From Pseudomonas sichuanensis (GTDB lineage: Bacteria; Pseudomonadota; Gammaproteobacteria; Pseudomonadales; Pseudomonadaceae), in assembly GCF_003231305.1 (NCBI RefSeq), contig NZ_QKVM01000017.1:39971-103970 (forward strand): a stretch of 64,000 nt of DNA. The letters run 5' to 3'. This document shows positions 16,983 through 25,955 of this stretch, in pieces. Within the stretch, counting starts at the first letter, position 1, and every line of letters begins with the position of its first letter. The translations under genes were made by a program, and so were the position numbers. The notes beneath the pieces are model-generated. The model had not been told where the DNA came from and did no database searches. It saw only the letters and a program-made list of their open reading frames with translations.

Positions 16983-18440
16983 TTAGCCAACCTGGGCCAG
17001 TGCCACACAGCGCCGTGCGAGCACATCGGTAGGGTCGACCAAGGCCACACGGGTGATACCGATCAGCAAGTCATCGGCCTGCGCAAGCAACAACGGCAGC
17101 TCCGTGCAGCCGAGGATCAATACCGTGGCACCTCGCTGCACCAGGTGCGCCGCGGCCATGAGCAGATCGTCCTTGCACTGGCCGCTGGTGTACCCGGCTT
17201 TGACGCCCTGGGTGCCGTAGATCGAGCGCATCACCAACGCCTGCGCAGGCTCATCAGGCACCATCAGATCCAGGCCGGCCCGCTCTGCCGCGGCGTGGTA
17301 CACCCGGCTTTGCAGGGTGCCGGAAGTTGCCAGCAGGCCGACCTGCCTGGAGACCCCGTACGCCTGCCGAATGAACGCGATGGTTTCCGTCGGCATGTTG
17401 ATGATCGGGATCTGCAGATGCCCCTGGATACGTTCGACATAGGCATGCGCGGTGTTGCAGGGAATGGCGATGGCCTTGGCGCCTTCGCATTCCAGGCGCT
17501 TGCAGGTCGCGTACATCGCCACCGTCGGGTCCGTTTCCTGACGCAGCAGGTTGGCCGTTCGGTCGGGAATCTGGGGGTTCTGCTCGACCACCATCTTGAT
17601 GTGCTCCTGGTCCCTGCTGGCCTTCGTGTTCTTGACCACCTTGGCCATGAAGTCCACGGTCGCCGCCGGGCCGACCCCGCCGACAATGCCCAGTTTGAAT
17701 GGCACGGTGGCGCGTGCCGATTCGCTGGAGGTCGCGTAGTCGGCATACACCTGGTTCACATCGATACAGCGCAGGCCGCGCCGGTGCAGGTCCGCCACCA
17801 CCAGGGAAATTTCAGTCATGCCCGGCAGCAGCAGGTGTGCCCCTTGGTTGTTAAGGTCCTGGCAGGCCTGGTGAAGCCGCTCCAGCGTAACCCCGTCGAA
17901 GTGACCGGCCTTGATGCCCGCGGGGCCGTATACGGCCTCCATCAGCGCTGCCTGGCTGGCCGGCGATGGATACACCAGCTCGAAGTCAGCGCCGAAGTGC
18001 TGCTCGAACAAGCCCGCAGCGCGGACGTAGTCCGAGGTCAGCACGCCAAGGCGGGCACCCGGCTCAGCCACTTCGGCCAGGTACTGCTTCAGTGCTGCCA
18101 TCAAGTCGACAACCGGGATGCCCAGTTCCGCTTTCAGCTCCCCCATGAACGTCTGGCTGACGAAGCACGGAACCAGCACGGCATCCGCCTCGCTGTCGGC
18201 GTAGCCCTGACAGGCCTGGAACACGTACAGCTTGCGCGAGGTCATGTTGGCGTCAGCGCACAGTGGCAGCGACAGGTCGTTGAAGGGGTGTTGCTCGAAC
18301 AGCAAGTGATAGCGGCCCTGATCCGCGAGCACAGGCGCACTCTTGAGCAACTTGAGGAACAAGTCCCCTCCCGCCAGCGAACCCAGGCCGCCAATGATGC
18401 CAAGCGTACGAGCGGATTGATGTTTTCTTGAAGGTTTCAT
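16983..18440 (-). CDS. Tandem-duplicated aspartate/glutamate racemase-family protein
   Basis: 485 residues, twice the usual 230. Two racemase domains are fused: about 12-240 (LGIIGGLGSLAGG) and about 248-482 (KLGIVGGVGPAATVDF). The C-terminal domain keeps both catalytic cysteines, C328 (IPCNTAHAY) and C445 (LGCTELPL). The N-terminal domain keeps C92 (VPCFVSQ), but the second position is Met208 (PGMTE). So only the second half should be a normal two-base racemase. It is paired with a symporter gene 30 bases upstream on the same strand, which suggests uptake and conversion of an amino acid or related compound. Confidence 0.87.
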   Translation of the reverse strand: MKPSRKHQSARTLGIIGGLGSLAGGDLFLKLLKSAPVLADQGRYHLLFEQHPFNDLSLPLCADANMTSRKLYVFQACQGYADSEADAVLVPCFVSQTFMGELKAELGIPVVDLMAALKQYLAEVAEPGARLGVLTSDYVRAAGLFEQHFGADFELVYPSPASQAALMEAVYGPAGIKAGHFDGVTLERLHQACQDLNNQGAHLLLPGMTEISLVVADLHRRGLRCIDVNQVYADYATSSESARATVPFKLGIVGGVGPAATVDFMAKVVKNTKASRDQEHIKMVVEQNPQIPDRTANLLRQETDPTVAMYATCKRLECEGAKAIAIPCNTAHAYVERIQGHLQIPIINMPTETIAFIRQAYGVSRQVGLLATSGTLQSRVYHAAAERAGLDLMVPDEPAQALVMRSIYGTQGVKAGYTSGQCKDDLLMAAAHLVQRGATVLILGCTELPLLLAQADDLLIGITRVALVDPTDVLARRCVALAQVG

Positions 18441-18470
18441 GTTCAGTTCAACCAGGCAGTGAAGGGGGAA

Positions 18471-19751
18471 TCAGGCGTTCTGTGGGCGGATATCGGCGGC
18501 GTGCGCTTGAGGGGTGTTGCCGTGCTTGCTCTCCAGGTTGGCAATCACTGCCGTGGCAATACTGTTACCCACCACGTTGGTGGCGGTGCGGCCCATGTCG
18601 AGGAACTGGTCGATCGCCAGGATCAACAGCAGGCCCGCTTCGGGCAGGTGAAACATGGGCAGGGTGGCTGCGACCACCACCACCGAAGCACGGGCAACGC
18701 CGGCCATGCCCTTGCTGGTGATCATCAGGGTCAGCAGGATCAGCAGTTGCTGGGCAAACGACAGCTCGACGTTGTAGGCCTGGGCGATGAACATGATGGC
18801 AAAGGCCTGATACATCATCGAACCGTCCAGGTTGAAGGAATAACCCAGTGGCAGGACGAAGCTTGAGACGCGCTTGGGGGCACCGAATTTTTCCAGTGCA
18901 TCGATGGTCTTGGGGTAGGCCGACTCACTGCTGGCCGTGGAAAACGCCAGCAATACCGGTTCACGGATCAGCTTGCCGAGCTTGAATACCGGGCGGCCGA
19001 GGAAGCCGTAGCCAACCGCGAACAGTGCCAGCCAGAGCAGCAGGATGCCGATGTAGAACTGGCCGATCAGCTTGCCGTAATCGAACAGCAGGCCGATGCC
19101 TTGGGTGGTCACCGCAGCGGCGAGGGCGGCAAACACACCGACGGGGGCAAACATCATCACGTAGTCGGTAATGCGGAACATCACCTTGGCCAGGTCATCG
19201 ACCAGGTCGCCGATTTTCTCGTTGCCCTGTTTCTTCACATAGGCCAGTGCCAGGCCGAAGAACAGCGAGAACACGACTATCTGCAGGATCTCGTTGTTGG
19301 CCATGGCTTCGGCAATGCTGCGCGGGAAGACATGGCTGATGAACGTCTTGAGGCTGAAATCACCGGCGTTGACGGTCACCGTGCTGGCCGCCTGGGCCTG
19401 CTGGATACTCAGGTTGAGGTCAGCCCCGGGCTGGAAGACATTGACCAGCAACATGCCCAGGGCCAGCGAGAACAACGAGGCACAGACGAACCAGGTCATC
19501 GAGCGCAGGCCGATGCGGCCTACCGAGCCGGAGTTGCCCAGGCTGCTGATGCCGGCCACCAGGGTGGCGAACACCAGGGGGGCGATGATCATCTTGATCA
19601 TGCGCAGGAAGATGTCGGTGACCAGGCTGAAGTAGCCGGCAATCTCCTTGGCCGAATCAGGGCTGGCTGCAAAGGTGTTGCAACCCCAACCGACGACGAT
19701 GCCAAGCATGATTGCCACGGCGATGTATTTGGGTAGTTTCTTGTTGTTCAT
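18471..19751 (-). CDS. Dicarboxylate/amino acid:cation symporter (DAACS family)
   Basis: 426 residues, multi-pass inner-membrane protein of the GltP/DctA family. The serine-rich hairpin STASSESAYP is at 271-280, and the usual NMDGT region reads GYSFNLDGSMMY at 303-314 (NLDG-S). A second hairpin region, MITSKGMAGVARA, follows. It should import glutamate, aspartate, a D-amino acid or a C4-dicarboxylate with protons or sodium. It lies just upstream of the tandem racemase gene in the same operon, and a 20-bp palindrome precedes it at 19790-19809. Confidence 0.9.
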   Translation of the reverse strand: MNNKKLPKYIAVAIMLGIVVGWGCNTFAASPDSAKEIAGYFSLVTDIFLRMIKMIIAPLVFATLVAGISSLGNSGSVGRIGLRSMTWFVCASLFSLALGMLLVNVFQPGADLNLSIQQAQAASTVTVNAGDFSLKTFISHVFPRSIAEAMANNEILQIVVFSLFFGLALAYVKKQGNEKIGDLVDDLAKVMFRITDYVMMFAPVGVFAALAAAVTTQGIGLLFDYGKLIGQFYIGILLLWLALFAVGYGFLGRPVFKLGKLIREPVLLAFSTASSESAYPKTIDALEKFGAPKRVSSFVLPLGYSFNLDGSMMYQAFAIMFIAQAYNVELSFAQQLLILLTLMITSKGMAGVARASVVVVAATLPMFHLPEAGLLLILAIDQFLDMGRTATNVVGNSIATAVIANLESKHGNTPQAHAADIRPQNA

Positions 19752-19789
19752 CTCGACCTCATTGTTTTTGGGCGCGTCATCGCTCGTCC

Positions 19790-19809
19790 GGCGCTGTAGC
19801 TACAGCGCC
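19790..19809. promoter_or_regulatory. Perfect 20-bp palindrome, candidate operator
   Basis: GGCGCTGTAGCTACAGCGCC is perfectly self-complementary. It lies about 40 bases before the symporter start and 380 bases from the divergent LysR gene, so it could be a repressor site or a hairpin in the symporter leader. Confidence 0.5.
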
Positions 19810-20187
19810 AGGCCAGGTGTCGGGTCAGTCAGCGATTGGTGATCGGGCAAGCTTCGACGGCGGTCAGCGCAGGCTGAAACCGACAATCCAAAAGGCTGCG
19901 AAGGATGTTCATGGCTGCCTCGTTTCAGCCAACGCGCTCAGATTACGCCGAGTGCCTCGATGAGTTGATGAGGAAGCGCGATAGTTTGATGCGTTAATTT
20001 CATAGTTGTTGAAGAGCGGCCAATGTCGGCTAAATTTTTTCATCAGGCAGTTAAAATTCTTTATCTCCAGGCTTGCTTCTGGCTCACCGTTCAAGGCTGG
20101 CCTGGAGTGGCGCTTTGAACAGTGCAAAGCTTTCAGGGAAACGCTGTTGCCGATCGAGTCAACGTCGAACATTTGCCCGAGCCTGCC
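19810..20187. other. Divergent intergenic region, no gene seen
   Basis: About 380 bases between the palindrome and the LysR start. The stretch 19980-20065 is AT-rich and probably holds promoters. No coding sequence with a plausible ribosome site was seen. Confidence 0.5.
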
Positions 20188-21093
20188 ATGCAAACCAAGT
20201 GGATAGATGACCTGCTAGCGGTCGCCGAAACCAAGAACTTCTCCCGTGCCGCCGAGATCCGCTGCATCACCCAGTCGGCGTTGTCACGTCGGATCAAGTC
20301 GCTCGAGGAGTGGGTGGGCGTCGACCTCGTCGACCGCGGTACTTATCCTGTGCAGTTGACCAAGGCCGGCCAGATCTTCTGCAGCGAAGGGCGCGAAGCC
20401 CTGTCGGCCTTCATGGACCTGCGCTCCTCCTTGCGCCGTGGCGAGCGCATGCCTGGGCGCTCGATCCAGGTGATCGCCGGCCATACGCTGTCGATGACCT
20501 TCGTGCCGAAATGGTTTGCCGGGTTTCAGCGGCGCTACGGCTATTTCAACGCCCGGGTGCTGGCAGCCAACGTGCAGGAGGCGGTGATCGCTCTGGCCGA
20601 GGGTGGCTGCGACCTGATGATCGGCTACAGCCACCCGCGCGCGCCGATCGTGCTTGACCCGGACAAGTTCATCGGCCTGCGCCTGGGCCTCGATGCGTTC
20701 TTTCCGGTCTCGGCCCCCGACGCTCAAGGCCGGCCTTTATTCGAACTGCCAGGCATCCCTGACCAACCCATTCCCTATCTTGCGTACACCGCAACCTCGT
20801 TCCTCGGGCGGGTGGTCGACGTGGTTATCCAGGCTGAACAACGCCAGCCCGGGCTCAACCGTTTTTATGAAGCCGACATGGCCATGCACCTGTTGCGCAT
20901 GGCGCGCGAAGGCTACGGCATCACCTGGGTCCCCGAATCGGCGGTGGAAGAGGAGATTGCCGCAGGCAAACTGGTGCGCGCGGGCGGGCCTGAATGGTCT
21001 GCGCAGCTGGAGATCTGGTCGTTTCGCTCCATCGGCAATACCAACCAGACGATGCTGGACCTGTGGAAGTCGCTGGAGAAGGACACGCGCTGA
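20188..21093 (+). CDS. LysR-family regulator (HypT/YjiE-like helix-turn-helix)
   Basis: 301 residues from the ATG at 20188 (MQTKWIDDLLAVAETKNFSRAAE). The helix-turn-helix reads CITQSALSRRIKSLEEW and the wing VDLVDRGTYPVQLT, resembling the HypT/YjiE subgroup. It is divergent from the symporter/racemase operon and is its likely regulator. Confidence 0.88.
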   Translation: MQTKWIDDLLAVAETKNFSRAAEIRCITQSALSRRIKSLEEWVGVDLVDRGTYPVQLTKAGQIFCSEGREALSAFMDLRSSLRRGERMPGRSIQVIAGHTLSMTFVPKWFAGFQRRYGYFNARVLAANVQEAVIALAEGGCDLMIGYSHPRAPIVLDPDKFIGLRLGLDAFFPVSAPDAQGRPLFELPGIPDQPIPYLAYTATSFLGRVVDVVIQAEQRQPGLNRFYEADMAMHLLRMAREGYGITWVPESAVEEEIAAGKLVRAGGPEWSAQLEIWSFRSIGNTNQTMLDLWKSLEKDTR

Positions 21094-21199
21094 CGGCTCG
21101 GCGCATGGGGCGCTGTATGCAGCAAATGCAGCCGGTCTGTATCTATCGCTGAGTGTTGCGCAGCGATACGTTCGAGCCCCTCATCAAAAGGAGTCGAAC

Positions 21200-21529
21200 A
21201 TGCAACTGACCGCCATCCCCTTCGGCACTACCGACTGGTCGCAGATCGAGCCTGTCGCGCACCCCGGCGAGGTAGGCACAGCGTACTGGCGCACCTGCCA
21301 GTTCGGCAGCATCCGTGTGCGACAGGTGGAGTACAGCGCCGGCTACGTCGCCGACCATTGGTGCAGCAAGGGCCATATCCTGCTGTGCCTGGAGGGCCAG
21401 CTGGACACCGAACTGGACGATGGTCGGCGCTTCACGCTCAAGGCCGGCATGAGCTACCAGGTGGGCGACAACGCCGAGGCGCATCGCTCATCCACCTTGA
21501 CCGGGGCCAAGTTGTTCATCGTGGATTGA
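21200..21529 (+). CDS. DHCW-motif cupin-fold protein
   Basis: 109 residues with an AAAAGGAG ribosome site. It is a small cupin: ADHWCSKGHILLCLEGQL at about residues 51-68 is the metal-site strand carrying the DHxC signature, followed by a second cupin motif around GMSYQVGDNAEAHRS. The catalytic role is unknown. It lies downstream of the LysR gene in the same direction, with a 106-base gap, so it is probably separate. Confidence 0.75.
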   Translation: MQLTAIPFGTTDWSQIEPVAHPGEVGTAYWRTCQFGSIRVRQVEYSAGYVADHWCSKGHILLCLEGQLDTELDDGRRFTLKAGMSYQVGDNAEAHRSSTLTGAKLFIVD

Positions 21530-21593
21530 AAGGTTGCCGCTCGTTGGTGCGCCAGTATCATTGACGCCGGCATGCACCAGATTCAGGGAAACC

Positions 21594-22394
21594 ATGTTCG
21601 ACCACTATTTGCAGCGATGGGATCTGAGCGTCGATGGCGAGGCGTTTACCTCGCTGAACGGCCATCTCCTGCCCGTTCGCCAGCGCGGTACTCCCGCCAT
21701 GTTGAAAATCTCACAGGTGCCCGAAGAGCAGGCCGGCAGCCTGCTCATGGCCTGGTGGGGCGGGGTAGGGGCGGCGCCGGTACTGGCCCACGATGGCGAA
21801 GCCTTGCTGATGGCGCGTGCGCAGGGCTCGGCCTCGCTGGTGCAGATGGTCGCGGGCGGCCAGGACGACGAGGCCACGCGCATCCTCTGTGCGGTAGCTG
21901 GCCGACTGCATGCGCCCCGTGCCAGACCGAGCCCGGCACTGGTGCCGCTGGCGCAATGGTTCGAGGCATTGTTGAGCGGGGCGGCCAGCCAGGGTGGCAT
22001 TTTTGTGCACTGCGCCAGCACCGCGCGGGAGCTGCTGTCGGCGCCGCGCGATGTCAGGGTGCTGCACGGCGATATCCACCATGGCAACGTGCTGGATTTC
22101 GGCTCGCTCGGTTGGCTCGCCATCGACCCCAAGGGGCTGTATGGCGAGCGTGGCTTCGATTACGCGAACCTGTTCTGCAACCCCGACGCTGACAGCGCCC
22201 TGGCGCCCGGGCGGTTCGCGCGCCGGGTCGAGATCGTTGCACAGGCCGCCGGTATCGAGCGGCGCAGGCTCCTGCAATGGGTGCTTGCGTGGGCTGGGTT
22301 GTCGGCTATCTGGATGCTTGAAGACGGCATCACGCCTGGCAGTAACCTTGAGGTGGCGAAACGGGCGGCTTCGGCGTTGGGTATCGGTGAATAG
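21594..22394 (+). CDS. Aminoglycoside/streptomycin phosphotransferase-like kinase
   Basis: 266 residues. The kinase core of the APH family is present: HGDIHHGNV at 158-166 (catalytic D160, N165) and the metal-binding D178 in AIDPKG. It resembles APH(6)/StrB-type streptomycin phosphotransferases. In an environmental Pseudomonas chromosome the natural substrate may be another hydroxylated metabolite; resistance is not demonstrated. It begins 64 bases after the cupin gene. Confidence 0.82.
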   Translation: MFDHYLQRWDLSVDGEAFTSLNGHLLPVRQRGTPAMLKISQVPEEQAGSLLMAWWGGVGAAPVLAHDGEALLMARAQGSASLVQMVAGGQDDEATRILCAVAGRLHAPRARPSPALVPLAQWFEALLSGAASQGGIFVHCASTARELLSAPRDVRVLHGDIHHGNVLDFGSLGWLAIDPKGLYGERGFDYANLFCNPDADSALAPGRFARRVEIVAQAAGIERRRLLQWVLAWAGLSAIWMLEDGITPGSNLEVAKRAASALGIGE

Positions 22395-22524
22395 AGGTGG
22401 CGGTAGACGCTCCATGCGCTATTGAGTCCTACAGAATTGAATCTGAATTTCCCTATTTCGAGTAGTCCATTTCCGAAGCATCCTTAGCCCGCTTTTGCAC
22501 CATCGCAGTGGCGACTAGGCTCGT
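22395..22524. other. Intergenic region before the structured leader
   Basis: No gene is seen. This is probably the promoter region of the structured leader and the small downstream gene. Confidence 0.4.
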
Positions 22525-22761
22525 CCGGTCGTTGCAAATTCAACGACCGGGTCTGCAAGCCTGCGCGGTATTACGATGGTGCTCACCATGAGCTTCGGCG
22601 CTTCGCCGTGGGTCTCGTTTTATGGTGGCTACGTGCGGGTGACCTTTGGTCAGCCGGGTTTTCGCCTCGTAATGCCCCGGTCTTGCAGGCCCGTACGTAG
22701 CTGCCACCCTTTACCTGCAAGTGAAGGGCAGGCGGCCTGACTTCCGCATTACGAGGTGTTT
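22525..22761 (+). ncRNA. Structured 5' leader that can mask a ribosome binding site
   Basis: Several long complementarities lie before the small gene at 22762. A perfect 10-bp hairpin is at 22525-22534/22541-22550. A 17-bp stem (three G-U pairs) joins 22623-22639 to 22690-22706. Inside its loop, the hairpin 22654-22658/22676-22680 exposes CCTCGTAATGC (22665-22675), which is exactly complementary to GCATTACGAGG (22746-22756) containing the Shine-Dalgarno sequence. CTTGCAGG (22682-22689) likewise matches CCTGCAAG (22714-22721), itself in the loop of a hairpin 22707-22711/22724-22728. Together these imply pseudoknot or kissing contacts controlling translation. Confidence 0.65.
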
Positions 22762-23019
22762 ATGCTCAAGATCGTCCCTGATCCACCCCATCCCACCGAT
22801 TCCCCTCACGCCCTTGAAGACACCCTGGTCAACGCCACCGAGTACCTCATGTGCGCCCTGGCCGTCGCCCTCCATGCCTTCAGCACGCTGCCCAAATCAC
22901 CCGCCACGATGATGCTGCTGACCGTGGTGCACGAGCTCGATGCTGCCCGCACACTGCTGGAGTCGGCGTTGGCGCAGGTGCAGATGAGTGCGCGACCACA
23001 GGTGGACACGCGGCACTAG
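22762..23019 (+). CDS. Small DUF6124/DUF3077-like Pseudomonas protein
   Basis: 85 residues from the ATG at 22762, six bases after ACGAGG. The start MLKIVPDPP followed by a short Pro-rich linker and a single helical hairpin (NATEYLMCALAVALHAF, VVHELDAARTLLESALAQV) is characteristic of a large family of small Pseudomonas proteins labelled DUF3077 or DUF6124. I cannot decide between the two labels. The function is unknown. The gene follows the structured leader that contains a perfect anti-Shine-Dalgarno segment. Confidence 0.7.
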   Translation: MLKIVPDPPHPTDSPHALEDTLVNATEYLMCALAVALHAFSTLPKSPATMMLLTVVHELDAARTLLESALAQVQMSARPQVDTRH

Positions 23020-23072
23020 GCGCAAGGCGCAAGGCTTTGCGATCCGCTGTCATTGAGCCCAAAAGCAATCAT

Positions 23073-23172
23073 TGTGGGAGCGGGTTTATCGAGGCGTCGA
23101 ACCGCCGCGAACACCGGCACAGCCGGTGCCATCCACCGCGGCGCCTGCTTCGCGGGTAAACCCGCTCCCACA
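23073..23172. repeat. REP pair in inverted orientation (REPIN-like)
   Basis: TGTGGGAGCGGGTTTATCG at the left end and the inverted CGCGGGTAAACCCGCTCCCA at the right end flank a hairpin-rich middle (CACCGGCACAGCCGGTG). The whole block can fold into one long hairpin. Confidence 0.8.
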
Positions 23173-23298
23173 GAGTTCGTGTCAGCTTCAGGAAATGAGT
23201 AAGTGCAGTACGTTCGCAATGGCAGCAATGGGTCGCAAGCCACCGGTCAGCACTGGCTGCTTTCGACCCAAAGCTGCCGGTGAGGCTGGCAGTGATTC

Positions 23299-23395
23299 TG
23301 TGGGAGCGGGCTTGTCCCGCGAAGAGGCCGGCTCATGAAAAGGAGTAGCCTGGCACGGGCTACGCCCGTGTTCGCGGGGCAAGCCCGCTCCCACA
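23299..23395. repeat. Composite REPIN, copy A
   Basis: REP ends GTGGGAGCGGGCTTG and CAAGCCCGCTCCCAC enclose a middle with GAGGCCGGCTCATGAAAAGG and GCACGGGCTACGCCCGTG. A nearly identical block is found inverted at 34113-34209. Confidence 0.85.
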
Positions 23396-23468
23396 AGTAC
23401 TCTGCTGACTTCACCGGCCGCTATGGGGCACATCGTTTCCAGTCATGCCCAACCGGTGCTTACGCGCA

Positions 23469-25877
23469 TCAGAAGTTGTATTTGATACCCGTCATGATGT
23501 TGCGAGGCGCACCGTACATGCCGTGATCGCCGGCATAGCTGAGGTATTCGCGGTCGAACAGGTTGTTCAGGTTGATCGATGCACTCAGGTGCTGGTTGAA
23601 GTCGTAGCGCGCCAGAAGGTTGGTAACGGCGTAGCTGCCCTGGGTGAAGGTGTGCAGGTCGGCACCGGTCTTGCTCTGCCAGTTCACGCCGCCGCCTAGG
23701 GTGACCTTGTTCAGAATCCCCGGCAGGCGATAGCTGGTGAAGGTCTTGAGGCTGTGGCGCGGCAAGGTGGTAACGATGCGCTGATCATCAGCGTCGGTGC
23801 TGACCGCGTAGGCATAACCGGCGGATGCCTGCCAGCCCTCGGCAAGTTCGCCGTCCAGGGTGAATTCGACACCTTTGGTGGTGGTGCCTTGTTCGGACTT
23901 GTAGGTGTTGCCGCCCGGGGTGTCGATCCAGATCGCCAGGTTGTCCTGCTCGATCTTGAACAATGCGACGCTGGAGTTCAGCTTGCCGTCGAAGTGGCTG
24001 CCCTTGATGCCCACTTCGTAGCCGGTACCTTCCATCGGGTCCAGCGGCTTGTTGTCGATGTCGCGAACCCAGGAGGATTGCGGGTTGAAGATTTTCGTAT
24101 AGCTGGCATACAGCGACCATGTGTCGTTGACGTCGTACACCACGCCGGCATACGGAATGTAGACGCCGGTTTCCGATTCCTCGGTCTTGGTGTGCGCGGC
24201 ATCATAGGGTTTGTCTTCGATATCGCGATGCCAGTCGACCACGCGGCTGCCCAACAGGATGCTCAGGTCATCGGTGGCGTGCAGACGTGTGGCCAGGTAG
24301 GCGGCGTACTGGGTTTCGTCGGTGGTGGATTTACCGGTGACATTGAACGGTGGTTTCAGCGAGTCGCCATTCCAGTTCAGCAGGTTGTCGATTGCGCCAG
24401 CGGGCGAGCCCGAATAGTCGTATTTCCAGCCACCGTAGCTGGGCACGCTTTCGTAGTAGTGGGACAAGGTCACGCCAGCGATCACTTCGTGCTCGCGGCC
24501 CAGCAGGCTGAACGGGCCGGTCAGGTAGGCATCGATGTTGTTCTGTCGCGGGATGCCAGAGAAACGCACCGGCAACTGGGTGGTGCCACTGCCGTCCGGG
24601 TTGAGGCCGCCGTTGACGTAGTTGAAAACCTCGTCGAACTTGTTCTCGGTGTGGGTGAACTCGACCTTGCCGCTCCAGCCACTGGCGAACTGCTGTTCGA
24701 TCGAGGTGAAAAAGCTGGTCTGTTCATGGTCGTTGTAGGACCAGGACTGCGCCGAATTGAGCGAGCGCTTGAGGTTGGCGCGCGAGCCGTCGGTGAAGCG
24801 GGTGGGCAGGCCGGAGCGCATGGGCGAGTCGACGTTGGTGCGCTGGTAGCTGAAGCCCATGGTCAGCAGGGTGTCTTCAGTCAGGTCGAATTCGGTGATG
24901 CCGTAGATCAGTTGCGAGTCCTGCTTGTAACGGTCGATCCAGGACTGTTCGGTCTTGAAGTCGGCGACCAGGCGACCGCGCACGTTGCCGGTTTCGGTCA
25001 GCGGGCCGGATACATCGAAACCTGTGCCATAGCGATCCCAGGTGCCGGCTTCGGCGCTGATGCTGGCCTGGGCCTCGGCAGTGGGGCGCTTGCGGATCAG
25101 GTTGATGGTCGCTGAAGGGCTGCCCAGGCCGCTGATCAGGCCGGTAGCCCCGCGGACCACTTCCACGCGGTCATACATGGCCATGCTCTGGGTGTAGTTG
25201 TCCATGCGCTTGACGGTGGGCACGCCGTCGATTTCGAAGTTCTGAATTTCGAAGCCGCGCGAGAAGTAGCCGTCGGATTCTGCGCCCTGGCCGTCGCGCA
25301 GCACGATGATGCCGGGGGTGGCATCGAGGGTGTCGCTGAGGTTGGTGAGGCGCTGGTCATCCAGGCGCTGGCGCGTCATGACGGTCAGCGTTTGCGGTGT
25401 TTCCTGGGGCGTGAGGTTCAGGCGGGTCGAGCTGCTGGACGAGTAGGTGGTGTAGAGCCCGGTACCCTCGGTGGTCGAGCCAGGTGCCTTGCCGGAGATC
25501 GAAATGCTCTGCAGCTCAAGGGCGCCTGACGCCTGCGCCCGCTCGATGACGTAGCGCCCATCCGGCTGGCGAACCGCAACCAGTTGGCTGCCTGCAAGCA
25601 GTGCCTGTAGAGCCTCGTCGACGGTGTAGTCACCGCGCAGGCCCTGGCTGCTTTGCCCGGCGATCAAGTCGTTGGGGAACGACAACAACAAGTGAGCTTG
25701 CTGGCCCAGGCGATTGAGCGCAGTGCCCAAAGGTGCTGGAGGGATGTCGTAGTGCTGCACGTTGCTGTCGACGGCGGCCCACACGGGTGATGCGGCGCCG
25801 GCCATGACCGCCGCGGCGCAGCCGAGGGCAGTCAGGAGCGTGGTGGTGTGGGATGACGAAATGCTGCGGTGATGCAT
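23469..25877 (-). CDS. TonB-dependent siderophore receptor/transducer (iron module 2)
   Basis: 802 residues. Signal peptide to about 35 (GAASPVWAA), STN signalling domain at about 40-95 (DIPPAPLGTALNRLGQQAHLL), plug from about 150 (ETPQTLTVMTRQRLDDQRL, VEVVRGATGLISGLGSPSA) and a 22-strand barrel ending in Phe (GIKYNF). The signalling domain means it reports ligand binding to the FecR and sigma factor encoded upstream on the same strand. It is a ferric-siderophore transducer of the FpvA/FoxA type; the ligand is unknown. The fecR stop is 79 bases upstream. Confidence 0.92.
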   Translation of the reverse strand: MHHRSISSSHTTTLLTALGCAAAVMAGAASPVWAAVDSNVQHYDIPPAPLGTALNRLGQQAHLLLSFPNDLIAGQSSQGLRGDYTVDEALQALLAGSQLVAVRQPDGRYVIERAQASGALELQSISISGKAPGSTTEGTGLYTTYSSSSSTRLNLTPQETPQTLTVMTRQRLDDQRLTNLSDTLDATPGIIVLRDGQGAESDGYFSRGFEIQNFEIDGVPTVKRMDNYTQSMAMYDRVEVVRGATGLISGLGSPSATINLIRKRPTAEAQASISAEAGTWDRYGTGFDVSGPLTETGNVRGRLVADFKTEQSWIDRYKQDSQLIYGITEFDLTEDTLLTMGFSYQRTNVDSPMRSGLPTRFTDGSRANLKRSLNSAQSWSYNDHEQTSFFTSIEQQFASGWSGKVEFTHTENKFDEVFNYVNGGLNPDGSGTTQLPVRFSGIPRQNNIDAYLTGPFSLLGREHEVIAGVTLSHYYESVPSYGGWKYDYSGSPAGAIDNLLNWNGDSLKPPFNVTGKSTTDETQYAAYLATRLHATDDLSILLGSRVVDWHRDIEDKPYDAAHTKTEESETGVYIPYAGVVYDVNDTWSLYASYTKIFNPQSSWVRDIDNKPLDPMEGTGYEVGIKGSHFDGKLNSSVALFKIEQDNLAIWIDTPGGNTYKSEQGTTTKGVEFTLDGELAEGWQASAGYAYAVSTDADDQRIVTTLPRHSLKTFTSYRLPGILNKVTLGGGVNWQSKTGADLHTFTQGSYAVTNLLARYDFNQHLSASINLNNLFDREYLSYAGDHGMYGAPRNIMTGIKYNF

Positions 25878-25955
25878 GTGATGTCCCCGATGAGCTTGAT
25901 GTATGGCCTATGAGTCTCGCCAGAAATCAAAACGGCTCATCGGGGACGACAATTT

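Noticed and set aside
21594..22394. Calling the kinase a streptomycin-resistance gene
   Set aside because: The APH fold is clear, but it sits in ordinary chromosomal context with no mobile element, so resistance is not supported.
22721..22912. 63-codon frame overlapping the small DUF6124/DUF3077-like gene
   Set aside because: Pro/Ser-rich shadow; the gene at 22762 has the family-typical start and a good ribosome site.
23073..23396. Possible CRISPR-like repeat cluster
   Set aside because: The repeats are REP hairpins in inverted pairs, not regularly spaced direct repeats.
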